This document shows, in pieces, positions 1 to 8,319 of a stretch of DNA of 64,000 nt. Position numbers and translations under genes: made by a program. The DNA is from Simiduia aestuariiviva (GTDB lineage: Bacteria > Pseudomonadota > Gammaproteobacteria > Pseudomonadales > Cellvibrionaceae). Within the stretch, counting starts at the first letter, position 1. Each line of letters starts with the position of its first letter. The notes below the pieces were generated by a model that was given only the letters and a program-made list of their open reading frames with translations, was not told the origin of the DNA and searched no databases. Location: the NCBI RefSeq assembly GCF_014192475.1, contig NZ_JACHXZ010000004.1, forward strand, positions 585,625 through 649,624, given 5' to 3'.

Positions 1-183
1 TTGATCAATCAATTGCTGCACGCGGCGTTGGAGGAGATTGAATCGACCATGCCCTATGTGCAGGGCCCTAAGGTGGTGGCCCGCGACGAGTTGGGTGATC
101 CGATGTTTGAGGATGTGGGGCTGACGCCCGAATATCTGCGCTTGCGCGCAGAATTTGCGGAAAAGCTGGCGCAGGCCAGCTAG
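1..183 (+). CDS. 3' end of an unrecognised protein gene (partial)
   Basis: The frame is open from the first base of the window to a TAG at 181-183, so the gene most likely begins upstream; a TTG at base 1 could also be a start. The 60 visible residues are acidic and helix-like, ending in a Leu/Arg/Glu-rich segment, with no membrane segment or motif I recognise. It converges on yggX, whose stop lies two bases further on. I assign no function. It is kept as a gene because the frame fills the region and no better ORF competes. Confidence 0.5.
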   Translation: MINQLLHAALEEIESTMPYVQGPKVVARDELGDPMFEDVGLTPEYLRLRAEFAEKLAQAS

Positions 184-184
184 T

Positions 185-463
185 TCAGTCTTGATCGCTC
201 GGGGGCACATAGCCCTCGGCGGCATCGTAGTCTTCGCCCGACAGGAATTTTTCCATCTGCTCGCTTAAATAGGTGCGCGCGGTCATGTCCATGAGGTTTA
301 AGTGCTTTTCGTTGATGAGCATGGTCTGGTGAGATAGCCACGCCTGCCACGCCTGCTTGGAGACATCTGCATAGATGGCCTGCCCTTTGGGGCCGGGAAA
401 CGGCGGCATGTCCAACCCCTCTAATTCTTTCTGGTACTTTCGGCAAATGACTTTGCGGCTCAT
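185..463 (-). CDS. yggX: YggX family Fe(II)-trafficking / oxidative damage protection protein
   Basis: A 92-residue protein, the usual length of YggX. Family features are visible: the start [13 protein letters not shown] with the conserved Cys7, the [11 protein letters not shown] stretch, and a C-terminal half with KHLNLMD and LSEQMEKFL. The family is thought to help protect Fe-S clusters against oxidants and to aid iron supply in the cytoplasm. It follows mutY on the same strand; mutY encodes an Fe-S glycosylase, and this pairing is common in gammaproteobacteria, so the asmA-mutY-yggX order is probably one transcription unit. Confidence 0.95.
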   Translation of the reverse strand: MSRKVICRKYQKELEGLDMPPFPGPKGQAIYADVSKQAWQAWLSHQTMLINEKHLNLMDMTARTYLSEQMEKFLSGEDYDAAEGYVPPSDQD

Positions 464-526
464 ATTGGCTCCTTGTGCGTGAGGCGGCTGTTATATCAGA
501 GTGGCTGGCGTGTCACCAGCGGGGCG

Positions 527-1618
527 CTAGATCAGGGGTTCCGCTTCGCTGAGTTCAGACAGCAGGCGCGTGACCGGCGCGGCCAGGCCGAGACTGCCGG
601 GGGCGTCCGGTCGCACCCAACAGGTGGGGCGCTCGGCCACGGCGTCACGGGTGCGGGCCAGTTGGATTAACTGCGGGTGTATGTGCAGGTGATAGTGGCT
701 AAAGGTGTGGCGCCAGCTGGGCAGCGTTTGGAGTTCGGCCACTGGGCCATAGTACTGTTCGGCAAACCCTTGGGCGCACTGCGCCATATCTAGCTCGGGG
801 AAGCTCCACAGGCCGCCCCAAATACCCGTGGGTGGGCGCTGTTCTAGTAGCAATTGACCCTGCCCATTGCGCAACATGAGCAGTTGAACGGATTTTTCGG
901 GCAGGACTTTGCGTGGCTTTTTGCCGGGCAGTTCCGCGATACGGCCCGTGGCGTATGCCACGCAACCGCCCAGCAGCGGGCAGCGTTCGCAGTGGGGTTT
1001 ACTGCGGGTGCAGAGGGTGGCGCCCAGATCCATCATGGCTTGGGTGTAGTCGCCATTGCGCGCCGGCGGGGTGGCGGCTTCGGCCAAGGCCCACAAGTGG
1101 TTGGCCGTGGCGGTTTGGCCGGGCCAGCCGTCGACGCCGTGGTAGCGCGCGAGCACCCGCTTTACATTGCCGTCCAGAATGGCGGCGCGCTCGCCAAAGG
1201 CGATGGAGCTAATGGCGCCCGCGGTAGAGCGACCGATGCCCGACAGGCTAACCAGCTGCGCTACGGTGCGCGGAAACTCGCCGTTAAAGTCGTGCACCAC
1301 TTGGCCTGCAGCCTTGTGCAGGTTGCGCGCGCGGGCGTAGTAGCCAAGGCCGGTCCAGAGGTGCAGCACCTCGTCGATGGGCGCCTCGGCCAGCGCTTGC
1401 ACGGTGGGGAAGCGCGCCATGAAGCGCTCAAAATACGGAATGACGGTGGCCACCTGCGTTTGTTGCAGCATGATCTCCGACACCCACACGCGATAGGCGT
1501 TGATGTCCTGTTGCCAGGGCAGGTGTTTGCGGCCGTGCTGGTCGAACCACGCCAGCACGGTGTCGGCAAAGTGCGCCAGTTTTGTGGCCTGTGTTGCGGC
1601 GAGTGTTGCTTTAGTCAT
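527..1618 (-). CDS. mutY: A/G-specific adenine DNA glycosylase MutY
   Basis: About 363 residues. MutY removes adenine mispaired with guanine or 8-oxoguanine in base-excision repair. Visible features: the N-terminal EIMLQQTQV segment with the catalytic Glu, a helix-hairpin-helix ([12 protein letters not shown]), the catalytic Asp in ILDGNVKR, four cluster cysteines spaced C-x6-C-x2-C-x5-C ([17 protein letters not shown]), and a C-terminal NUDIX-like domain that recognises 8-oxoG. I chose the ATG at 1618, which overlaps the end of the upstream asmA-like gene by 8 bases (ATGACTAA), a layout that suggests translational coupling. A TTG 18 bases upstream is a weaker alternative. Confidence 0.96.
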   Translation of the reverse strand: MTKATLAATQATKLAHFADTVLAWFDQHGRKHLPWQQDINAYRVWVSEIMLQQTQVATVIPYFERFMARFPTVQALAEAPIDEVLHLWTGLGYYARARNLHKAAGQVVHDFNGEFPRTVAQLVSLSGIGRSTAGAISSIAFGERAAILDGNVKRVLARYHGVDGWPGQTATANHLWALAEAATPPARNGDYTQAMMDLGATLCTRSKPHCERCPLLGGCVAYATGRIAELPGKKPRKVLPEKSVQLLMLRNGQGQLLLEQRPPTGIWGGLWSFPELDMAQCAQGFAEQYYGPVAELQTLPSWRHTFSHYHLHIHPQLIQLARTRDAVAERPTCWVRPDAPGSLGLAAPVTRLLSELSEAEPLI

Positions 1619-3713
1619 CCTTCTTTTGGCGCCCAAACAGTCCTTTCAACAGCTCCTTCGCCTCTGGATTTTTGTCCAGTTGCTTGTCGAGCTCTTTGCC
1701 CAATTTGCTTTTAACCTCGTCGCGATAGAGGTCTTCCAGCATGGCCAAATCGGGTGCGCAGGAGGTGGCGCCCAACTTTTCAAAGCGATCTTTGCAGCGC
1801 ACGGGAATGTCGCGGTTTAGCAGTTTTTTATTGGTGATGGGGCAGTTGAGCAGCTGGTTGGCGGCTTCGTCGATGCGCAGATTGAATTTAAAATCGAGCG
1901 CGCCTTTGTTCAGGTCGACCAAGCCCAGCCCCGCCAGCGCCATGTTTTCTACACCGCTGTTCAGGCTCTTAATGTTGAGCGCGTTATTGGCGTACTGGAT
2001 ATTGGAGGTGAGCGTTTGCAGCTTGGTGGCATCGGCCCAGTTGATTTGGGGCATTTCTTGCTTTTGCGCCAACATCGCCAATTGGCAAATGCTCTTCTCC
2101 AAATTCATGCTGTGCAGCAGCATTTCTTTGCTGGTGAGCTGAATGTCAGCGGTCATGCTATCCACCAGTGCCGTGCTGGTGGCACCGGACGCATTGCCCG
2201 TGGCCACAACCCCGCCGTTGCCCGACACCAGCGCCGGCGCATCAAAATCTTTTAACAACGCCTGTAGCGGCATTCTGTCGCCGGTGGCTTTAAAGGTGAG
2301 CTTGGCGGTGTCTTTGCGGGCGTCGAAAACGGCATTGGCGTTGAGTGGCCCGTCGTGCAAGAGCGCATCGAAGCTTTTCAGCGTGATCACCCCACCCTTA
2401 GCGTTGGCGTTGGTTCTTACCTGTTTGAAATTCAGGCCCTTCACCGACAGGGTATCGAACTTGGCGAGCAGCTTAAGGTTTAGGCTGCGCAGTGCCTCGA
2501 GCGGCAGTGCATCGGGGTTGGCGGCCGGCTTGCTGGCGGCTTTCTTTTTGCCGGCGGCACCCTTGCTGGCAGCGGGTTCCGGCGGTGGCAGGTAGTGATC
2601 TAGGTTGATGGCGTCGCCCTGAATGTCCACCTCGATGGCCACGGTGCTGAAATCGCGAATGCCGGCGGTGCCGGTGATGGTGGTGTCATCCACGGTGAGG
2701 GTCATGGGTGTGAGGCTGAAGGTCTTATCGGTACCGGCAAAGGGTGAGCGCAGCGCCACCTTGTGCAGGGCCTCGGGTGCGGCCATGGGCGGCAGCGGTG
2801 TGCCCATGGCAACCATCAATTTTTGCAGGTTGGTGGGTGCCAAGCTCAAGTCGCCGGAATAACTCAGGCCGCTGTCGGTGGCGCGCCCCAGCAAGATGGT
2901 GGCATTGGCCGCAAGTTCTACCCGCGCTTTGGTGGCGCCCTGCTCTAGCACTGTGGGCGCCTTGAGGTTTTCAATAATGATTTGGTCGAGTTTGGCGGGC
3001 ACTTTCAGCTGCATGTCGGCGCTGGTGTTGCCCATGAGTGTTGACGCCTCGGGGCGCTGGAGCTTGAAATCCGAGCTGAAATTAACGGGAAAGGCGGTGC
3101 CGTCCAGCTTCAGTTGAGTCAGCTCGGCCGACAGCGCCGATAGGTGCAGCTTTAAACCCTCGGCGTTTTGAAAGCGTAGATCGCTGTCATTTAAGGTGAG
3201 GCGATCGAGCTGCAAATTTTGTTCGAGATCAAAGGCCGGTTGCTCGGCTTGCACGTGGCGCGTCTGTGCCTGATCGAAGTCTGTGGCCAGGGCGTAGCGC
3301 AGTTGCGGCTCGACCGAGGCGCCAGCCACCTGCCCCAAGTTCTGCCAATTGCCACGGCCCTTTTTGTTCACCTTTAAATCGATCTTGGCGCCGGTGAGGG
3401 TAATGCCATCGATGATAACTTGGCGGCTCAGCAGCGGCATCATTTGCAGTGACACGGCAAAGTGCTCGATGGCGGCGATAGTGGCGTCCGGCTTGGCGGG
3501 GTCTGCCACCGATACACCGTTGGCTTTGATGGCGAGGCGCGGCCACAGCTGCCATCCCAAGTCGCCGTCGATGCGCAGGGCAATATTTTGGCGCGCGGCG
3601 GCGTCTACCATGTGGGTTTTGTATTTGTTGGGGTCGAAGGTGAGCACCAAAGCCACAACGGCGGCGACCAGCAACACAATCAGCACTAAGAAGACTTTCA
3701 GAATACGTACCAC
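1611..3713 (-). CDS. AsmA family envelope protein
   Basis: About 700 residues. A single N-terminal membrane anchor ([20 protein letters not shown]) is followed by an AsmA-type periplasmic region with DPNKYK and [17 protein letters not shown] motifs. The middle carries an Ala/Lys/Pro-rich linker near residues 370-390, and the C-terminal region is typical of AsmA-like proteins. The family is linked to phospholipid transport and outer-membrane assembly. I chose a GTG start at 3713 because AGGAGG lies five bases upstream; the longer ATG start at 3758 has no such site. The protein ends in KKDD and its stop overlaps the mutY start. Specific substrate unknown. Confidence 0.9.
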   Translation of the reverse strand: MVRILKVFLVLIVLLVAAVVALVLTFDPNKYKTHMVDAAARQNIALRIDGDLGWQLWPRLAIKANGVSVADPAKPDATIAAIEHFAVSLQMMPLLSRQVIIDGITLTGAKIDLKVNKKGRGNWQNLGQVAGASVEPQLRYALATDFDQAQTRHVQAEQPAFDLEQNLQLDRLTLNDSDLRFQNAEGLKLHLSALSAELTQLKLDGTAFPVNFSSDFKLQRPEASTLMGNTSADMQLKVPAKLDQIIIENLKAPTVLEQGATKARVELAANATILLGRATDSGLSYSGDLSLAPTNLQKLMVAMGTPLPPMAAPEALHKVALRSPFAGTDKTFSLTPMTLTVDDTTITGTAGIRDFSTVAIEVDIQGDAINLDHYLPPPEPAASKGAAGKKKAASKPAANPDALPLEALRSLNLKLLAKFDTLSVKGLNFKQVRTNANAKGGVITLKSFDALLHDGPLNANAVFDARKDTAKLTFKATGDRMPLQALLKDFDAPALVSGNGGVVATGNASGATSTALVDSMTADIQLTSKEMLLHSMNLEKSICQLAMLAQKQEMPQINWADATKLQTLTSNIQYANNALNIKSLNSGVENMALAGLGLVDLNKGALDFKFNLRIDEAANQLLNCPITNKKLLNRDIPVRCKDRFEKLGATSCAPDLAMLEDLYRDEVKSKLGKELDKQLDKNPEAKELLKGLFGRQKKDD

Positions 3714-3825
3714 AATAACCTCCTGGACATGGGACATCGTGCGCGCAGTGTAACGCACTGCATCAGCATAGGTGGTGTTCTAAAGTGGATTGTCGGGCAG
3801 GCAGGGTTTTTTTTGCCTAAATTGT

Positions 3826-3853
3826 TTGCACGCCTTGGCAATGCCGCTAGAAT
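3826..3853 (+). promoter_or_regulatory. Possible sigma70 promoter for gcvT-gcvH
   Basis: TTGCAC at 3826-3831 and TAGAAT at 3848-3853 are separated by 16 bases and lie 35 bases upstream of the gcvT start. The -10 matches five of six consensus bases; the -35 is weak. No glycine riboswitch fold was recognised in the short leader. Confidence 0.4.
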
Positions 3854-3888
3854 GCGCGCTTTTCCACTATAGGAAACAGGTGATCATT

Positions 3889-4974
3889 ATGGGAAACAAG
3901 ACTCCTCTCTTCGAGACCCACAAGGCCATGTCTGGTCGCGTGGTGGATTTTGGCGGCTGGGATATGCCCGTAAATTACGGCTCTCAGGTAGATGAGCACC
4001 ACAAGGTGCGCACCGATGCCGGCATGTTCGATGTTTCCCACATGACCATCGTGGATGTCACTGGCCCACAGGCCAAGGCGTTCTTGCAAACACTGCTCGC
4101 CAACGACGTGGCCAAAATAGAGTCGGCCCCCGGCAAAGCGCTGTACACCGGTATGCTCAATGAGGCCGGCGGCGTCATCGACGATTTGATCGTCTACTAC
4201 ATGGGCGACTGGTATCGCACGGTAGTGAACTGCGCCACGCGCGAAAAAGATCTGGCGTGGATGAACAAAGTGGCCGCGGATTTCGATGTGGCGCTCACCG
4301 AGCAGCCGCAGCTGGCCATGGTGGCCGTGCAAGGCCCGAACGCCATCGCCAAAACCCAGCAGGTATTGCCGAAGGCCGCCGAGTTGATTGGCGGTTTGAA
4401 AGTGTTTCAAGGTGCGGCCTACGGTGACTGGTTTATCGCCCGCACGGGTTACACCGGTGAAGACGGCCTAGAGGTGATGGTGCCGGCGACGGAAGTGGTC
4501 GGGTTCTGGCAGGCGCTGGCTGAGGCGGGCGTACAACCTTGCGGTCTGGGCGCGCGCGATACTCTGCGTCTAGAAGCCGGTATGAATTTGTACGGCGCCG
4601 ATATGGATGAAAGCGTCTCGCCGCTGGAAGCCAACATGGCGTGGACTATTGCCTGGGAGCCAGCTGAGCGCAACTTCATTGGGCGCGCTGCGTTAACCGA
4701 GCAAAAGGCAGCGGGCGTCAAGCGCAAACTGGTGGGCCTGGTGCTGGAAGAAAAAGGCGTACTGCGCGGCCATCAAAAGGTCATCGTAGAGGGCTGTGAT
4801 GAAACCGGCGAAGTGACCAGTGGTACTTTTTCACCAACCTTGGGTTATTCTATCGCCATGGCGCGCGTACCGGTTGAAGTGGGCGACACATGTCTGGTAG
4901 AAATGCGCAACAAACAAGTGCCCGTGAAAGTGGTTAAGCCCAGCTTTGTCCGCAACGGCAAAAAAATATTCTAA
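3889..4974 (+). CDS. gcvT: Aminomethyltransferase, glycine cleavage T protein
   Basis: 361 residues, close to the family's usual 360-370. GcvT transfers the methylene group from aminomethylated GcvH to tetrahydrofolate and releases ammonia. Recognisable blocks are [22 protein letters not shown], the GMFDVSHM motif, IDDLIVY, the RTGYTGEDG motif with its conserved Asp, and [17 protein letters not shown] chose the ATG at 3889, preceded by AGGAAACAGG; a longer frame starts at 3790 but has no support. gcvH follows 42 bases later. gcvP is not downstream and must lie elsewhere. Confidence 0.97.
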   Translation: MGNKTPLFETHKAMSGRVVDFGGWDMPVNYGSQVDEHHKVRTDAGMFDVSHMTIVDVTGPQAKAFLQTLLANDVAKIESAPGKALYTGMLNEAGGVIDDLIVYYMGDWYRTVVNCATREKDLAWMNKVAADFDVALTEQPQLAMVAVQGPNAIAKTQQVLPKAAELIGGLKVFQGAAYGDWFIARTGYTGEDGLEVMVPATEVVGFWQALAEAGVQPCGLGARDTLRLEAGMNLYGADMDESVSPLEANMAWTIAWEPAERNFIGRAALTEQKAAGVKRKLVGLVLEEKGVLRGHQKVIVEGCDETGEVTSGTFSPTLGYSIAMARVPVEVGDTCLVEMRNKQVPVKVVKPSFVRNGKKIF

Positions 4975-5016
4975 TTGGATGAAAACTAAGCGGCGCGCCG
5001 CGACGAGGAGCTTCAC

Positions 5017-5406
5017 ATGAGCGAAATTCGCAAAGAACTGAAATACATGTCCAGCCATGAGTGGGCGCGCATTGAAGACGACGGCACTGTAACCGTAGGC
5101 ATTTCTGACCACGCGCAGGAAGCACTGGGCGATGTGGTATACGTAGAAACGCCCGAAGTGGGTTCGACCGTCAACGCCGGCGAAGAAGCGGGTGTGGTTG
5201 AATCAGTAAAGGCCGCCTCTGACATCTTCTCGCCCATTACCGGTGAAGTGATCGCCGTCAATGAAGCCTTGGAAGATGCGCCAGAAACCGTCAATAGCTC
5301 GCCCTACGATGACGGTTGGTTCTACAAAGTGAAGCCAGCGGATTTGACCGAGTTGGACGACGCCTTGGACGCCGACGGTTACGCCGCCGCCTGCGAAGAC
5401 GAGTAA
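5017..5406 (+). CDS. gcvH: Glycine cleavage system H protein
   Basis: 129 residues, the standard length. This lipoyl carrier shuttles the aminomethyl group between the P and T proteins. The lipoylation lysine is visible as Lys65 in VESVKAASD, and the N-terminal region ([20 protein letters not shown]) is highly typical. A GAGGAG ribosome-binding site precedes the ATG. It is the last gene of the gcvT-gcvH unit and is followed 16 bases later by a clear rho-independent terminator. Confidence 0.98.
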   Translation: MSEIRKELKYMSSHEWARIEDDGTVTVGISDHAQEALGDVVYVETPEVGSTVNAGEEAGVVESVKAASDIFSPITGEVIAVNEALEDAPETVNSSPYDDGWFYKVKPADLTELDDALDADGYAAACEDE

Positions 5407-5422
5407 GTTTTCAGTAGTCTCT

Positions 5423-5450
5423 AAAAAAGCCCGCACTCGCGGGCTTTTTT
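5423..5450 (+). terminator. Rho-independent terminator after gcvH
   Basis: A GCCCGC stem with a 4-base loop is flanked by six A on the left and six T on the right. It fits termination of gcvTH and, read in reverse, could also end transcription of the convergent PhzF gene. Confidence 0.93.
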
Positions 5451-5472
5451 GTGTGCGAAAAATATAAGGCAG

Positions 5473-6336
5473 CTAAATTTCAAGGTCAATTTGACGCACA
5501 AATTGTGCATTGCCGCCGGCCATGAGTGAGTGAATTTCGCTGCCCTGCTTCTCCAGTTGCACTTGAATAATGCTGGGCGAGGCAGGCGTCATAAATTGCC
5601 CTTGTTCAATGAAAAACTCGGTGTCTGGCTGGCCCAACTGCTGTGACAGATAGCACGCGAGCGGTCCTGCAGCCATACCGGTTGCGGCCTCCTCATCAAT
5701 GCCAAATCTGGGAGCGAACATTCGCGTAGTCGCATGGCGGCCGGCCACCACAGTGTCGCTGCTGAAGAGGTAAAACCCCACCAGATTCAACGACTCTGAC
5801 AGTGCCTTGATGGCTGTCAGGTCTGGCTTAAGCTCGGCGAGCCAACGAGTGTCGGATAGCCCTAGTACAAGAAATCCATTGCCCGTATCTACGCGCATTG
5901 GCGCTGCAATAGTCTGTCCAGCATCGATTCCGAGCGATTGTAACGTCGACGCTAGATGTGCATCGATGGCTGTGAATTTTGGCGACCTTTGTTCCATATA
6001 AGCCTCGTCGCCCCGCAATAATACTCTACGCGTACCGTCGATCGTTTCTTTGGTAAAGTCACCCTCGCCCAGTAGTTCCTGCTCTCTAAGGTAGCGAAAG
6101 GTGGCGATTGTCGCGTGGCCGCAATGTGGAATCTGACGTGTAGGTGTAAAGAACTCTAGCTTGACATCGGCGACGGCGGAGCGCGAAACGAACGCCGTTT
6201 CTGAAAGCTTTGCTGCGTGGGCAATGGCCAGTTTCTGGTCGTAGGTCAGGTGGTCTGCGTTTAGTACAACGCCCGCGGGATTCCCTCCGCGATTCTGGTC
6301 TGTGAATGCGTTGACTTGGGCGACGGAGATTTTCAT
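5473..6336 (-). CDS. PhzF family epimerase/isomerase-like protein
   Basis: 287 residues. The PhzF/diaminopimelate-epimerase-like fold is shown by an N-terminal VNAFTDQNRGGNPAGVV block, the catalytic-type Glu46 in LSETAFV, IPHCGHAT near residue 73, and a GIDEEAATGMAAGPLACYL block near the C-terminus. In PhzF proper the Glu acts as a general base in phenazine synthesis; most homologues have unknown substrates and no phenazine genes are present here. The gene is the last of a minus-strand trio with a MerR regulator and a flavin-oxidase-like gene, so it may act in the same stress or detoxification response. A second PhzF paralogue lies at 40001-40795. Confidence 0.9.
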   Translation of the reverse strand: MKISVAQVNAFTDQNRGGNPAGVVLNADHLTYDQKLAIAHAAKLSETAFVSRSAVADVKLEFFTPTRQIPHCGHATIATFRYLREQELLGEGDFTKETIDGTRRVLLRGDEAYMEQRSPKFTAIDAHLASTLQSLGIDAGQTIAAPMRVDTGNGFLVLGLSDTRWLAELKPDLTAIKALSESLNLVGFYLFSSDTVVAGRHATTRMFAPRFGIDEEAATGMAAGPLACYLSQQLGQPDTEFFIEQGQFMTPASPSIIQVQLEKQGSEIHSLMAGGNAQFVRQIDLEI

Positions 6337-6390
6337 AGCGAATTCCTGAATGGCTTGATAAGTCTCAAGGTTAGCGAGTTAGACCATGCT

Positions 6391-6735
6391 CTAAGTCAAG
6401 CCTTTTAGTTTTTTAAGTTTGTGTTCGGTGACTTCCAAGTAGTGCTGGATGTCTTGTTGTTGTTGCCGCAATTTTTCAGCGTGCAGAGCTAGTATTTGTG
6501 ACATTGTGTTCTGATCTTGGGCTCTAAACGCGCTGGTGTAGGCCCTGATGCTAGCAAGCGACATGCCGGATTTTTTTAAGCAAATGATCCAGTTGAGGAG
6601 CTCTACGTCGCCGGGTGAGTAGGAGCGATGTCCACTGACATCTAAGCCGGGGTTAGGTATCAGGCCTTGCTTTTCGTAGTATCTAATCGTGTGGGTGCTG
6701 ATAGACAAGGCTTCGCTTACATCACCAATTTTCAA
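6391..6735 (-). CDS. MerR family transcriptional regulator
   Basis: 114 residues. The N-terminal winged helix-turn-helix has the diagnostic TIRYYEKQGLIPNP block, followed by LLNWIICLKKSGMSLASIRAY. The C-terminal half is a long Gln/Lys-rich coiled coil for dimerisation (LRQQQQDIQHYLEVTEHKLKKL). No cysteine pair typical of metal sensors is seen, so the effector is probably an organic or stress signal. It lies 27 bases after the flavin-oxidase-like gene and 54 bases before phzF on the same strand, and probably regulates this small operon. Confidence 0.92.
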   Translation of the reverse strand: MKIGDVSEALSISTHTIRYYEKQGLIPNPGLDVSGHRSYSPGDVELLNWIICLKKSGMSLASIRAYTSAFRAQDQNTMSQILALHAEKLRQQQQDIQHYLEVTEHKLKKLKGLT

Positions 6736-6762
6736 TAACTTACCCTCTTAGAATTGATGGGC

Positions 6763-7335
6763 TCATTGTGAATGTGGGTGCTTGGACAAATTGTTTTCCA
6801 AAATATGGGTATCTATGCCGTCCAATGACGTTTGGTTTTTGTCCGCCCAGTAGTCTTGAATTCCTTGTTTGCCCTTGCGCTCCGCCCAGTCCTTTAGCAG
6901 TGATCGATCGCCCATATAGTCGTATAAAGGCACCGCCATACCGCAGGAGTTTTGCACTAAATCCACAGAGAGATCAAAGATCTGACGCGCGCCCGCCATG
7001 TCGGGGAAGTGGCCAATCAGCGCCGCCCAGTCTGCGTCTGTGTGATGAATAGCGCGGGCCTGACCGTAGAGCCGCAGGATATTAGGTTTGCCCTCAAAGG
7101 CGGCAAACATCAGCGTCATGCGGGGGTGTGACTGCACGTGTGCGGCGGTTTCATTGCCACTGCCAGTGACGTTTAACCAGATGACCCGGTTGGGCCCAAG
7201 CACGCGCAGTGAATCCATGCCTTTTGGGGAGATGTTTACCCGGCTGGTATCGGTGGCGGTACCCACAAAGAACAGGTGCTGGGATTCAATAAATGCGCGA
7301 TTCTTTTCCGAGATGTGGTCGTATTGTTGGCCCAT
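6763..7335 (-). CDS. Pyridoxamine 5'-phosphate oxidase-like flavin-binding protein
   Basis: About 190 residues. The N-terminal ENRAFIESQHLFFVGTA-like segment and NISPKGMDSLRVLGPN belong to the PNPOx-like split-barrel family, which usually binds FMN or F420 and reduces or detoxifies small molecules. The later segment PRMTLMFAAFEGKPNILRLY is the characteristic second barrel half. I chose the ATG at 7335 because AAGGA lies seven bases upstream; a longer frame begins at 7401. It is the first gene of the trio with merR and phzF. Exact substrate cannot be told. Confidence 0.85.
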   Translation of the reverse strand: MGQQYDHISEKNRAFIESQHLFFVGTATDTSRVNISPKGMDSLRVLGPNRVIWLNVTGSGNETAAHVQSHPRMTLMFAAFEGKPNILRLYGQARAIHHTDADWAALIGHFPDMAGARQIFDLSVDLVQNSCGMAVPLYDYMGDRSLLKDWAERKGKQGIQDYWADKNQTSLDGIDTHILENNLSKHPHSQ

Positions 7336-7677
7336 GTCGCCATCCTTGATTGTGGGTTTTGCACGCTCGGTGCCGTTACGAAGGTCTAAGTGCACGCTCA
7401 AGCGCTAACGGCTTCAGTGGCACTAGTGGGCTCAATAGTAGCGCACAGGCTTATTGCGCCATGACCCAGCCAGAATGACAACCAAATTTTCGTTTATTGG
7501 TAGGATTGTTTGAGCGCGTAATTACCCCCAAGGTTTGGGCAATTAGGTCTTTTTGGCCGAGCTTAACGTGATTATGAGACGCCTTAGCCGCCGTGCTTGT
7601 GGTTGTGTACGACTGCCCAATATTGCCGGTCGGTGGGTGGTCTATAGTAGAGAGGTCCCCAACAGTTAGGTTGCCCT

Positions 7678-8319
7678 ATGCCCGCACAAAAAGTGTGCTT
7701 TTGTTGTTGTTTGTGTTTATTCGCCGCCAGTGCTTGGGGCGATTTTCGTGTAACTGTGGTGGATGTTGAGGGCAAGCCCGCACCCGACGTGGTGGTATTG
7801 GCGCCTAGCGTCAAGTCTGAGCGCCCGCCCGCCCGCGTCACCATTGACCAGCGAGATATGCAGTTTGTACCCCATGTGATTGTGGCCCCCTTAGGTGAGC
7901 CGGTGCATTTTCCCAATAGCGATAAAACGCGCCATCAGGTGTATTCATTTTCGGCGCCCAATAATTTTGAATTGAAGCTCTACCGCCAACAGGATGCGCC
8001 GCCGGTGTCTTTTGCCAGTGAAGGTGTGGTGGAGCTGGGTTGCAATATCCACGACAGCATGAAGGGCTACATTTTTGTTACGCGGGTATCCAGCCACGGC
8101 GTGACTAATGCGCAGGGCTTGGTGAGCCTTCCAGGTGTAGTGAACTATCCGACCGAGCTGCAGATTTGGTATCCCGCGCTGGGCAGTAAATCACCTAAGG
8201 CGGTTGAGTTGCAGGCAGATGGTGTGCTCACACTCGATCACGCTGTACAGGCATCGGTAGTGAACAAGCCCTCGTCCTTGCGCGATCGGCTACAGCGGTT
8301 TAAACGCCAAAATGACTAG
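7678..8319 (+). CDS. Secreted cupredoxin-like (methylamine-utilisation-type) protein
   Basis: 213 residues. A Cys-rich hydrophobic signal sequence precedes SAWGDF. The body resembles plastocyanin-like proteins annotated as methylamine utilisation proteins. Type-1 copper ligand candidates are visible as His in TRHQVYSF and as C-x2-H-x2-M in GCNIHDSMKG. It is therefore likely periplasmic and may bind copper or carry electrons; this is inference. No methylamine dehydrogenase genes are nearby. Its last 8 bases (ATGACTAG) overlap the start of the GGDEF/EAL gene, so the two are translationally coupled and heads of the four-gene cluster. Confidence 0.82.
   Translation: MPAQKVCFCCCLCLFAASAWGDFRVTVVDVEGKPAPDVVVLAPSVKSERPPARVTIDQRDMQFVPHVIVAPLGEPVHFPNSDKTRHQVYSFSAPNNFELKLYRQQDAPPVSFASEGVVELGCNIHDSMKGYIFVTRVSSHGVTNAQGLVSLPGVVNYPTELQIWYPALGSKSPKAVELQADGVLTLDHAVQASVVNKPSSLRDRLQRFKRQND

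Noticed and set aside
854..1714. Long plus-strand ORF opposite mutY
   Set aside because: It lies wholly antisense to mutY, which has all family motifs; composition is Gly/Arg/Ala-rich as expected for a shadow frame.
3759..3888. Glycine riboswitch before gcvT
   Set aside because: The leader is short and I could not recognise the conserved tandem aptamer pattern; only a weak promoter was seen.
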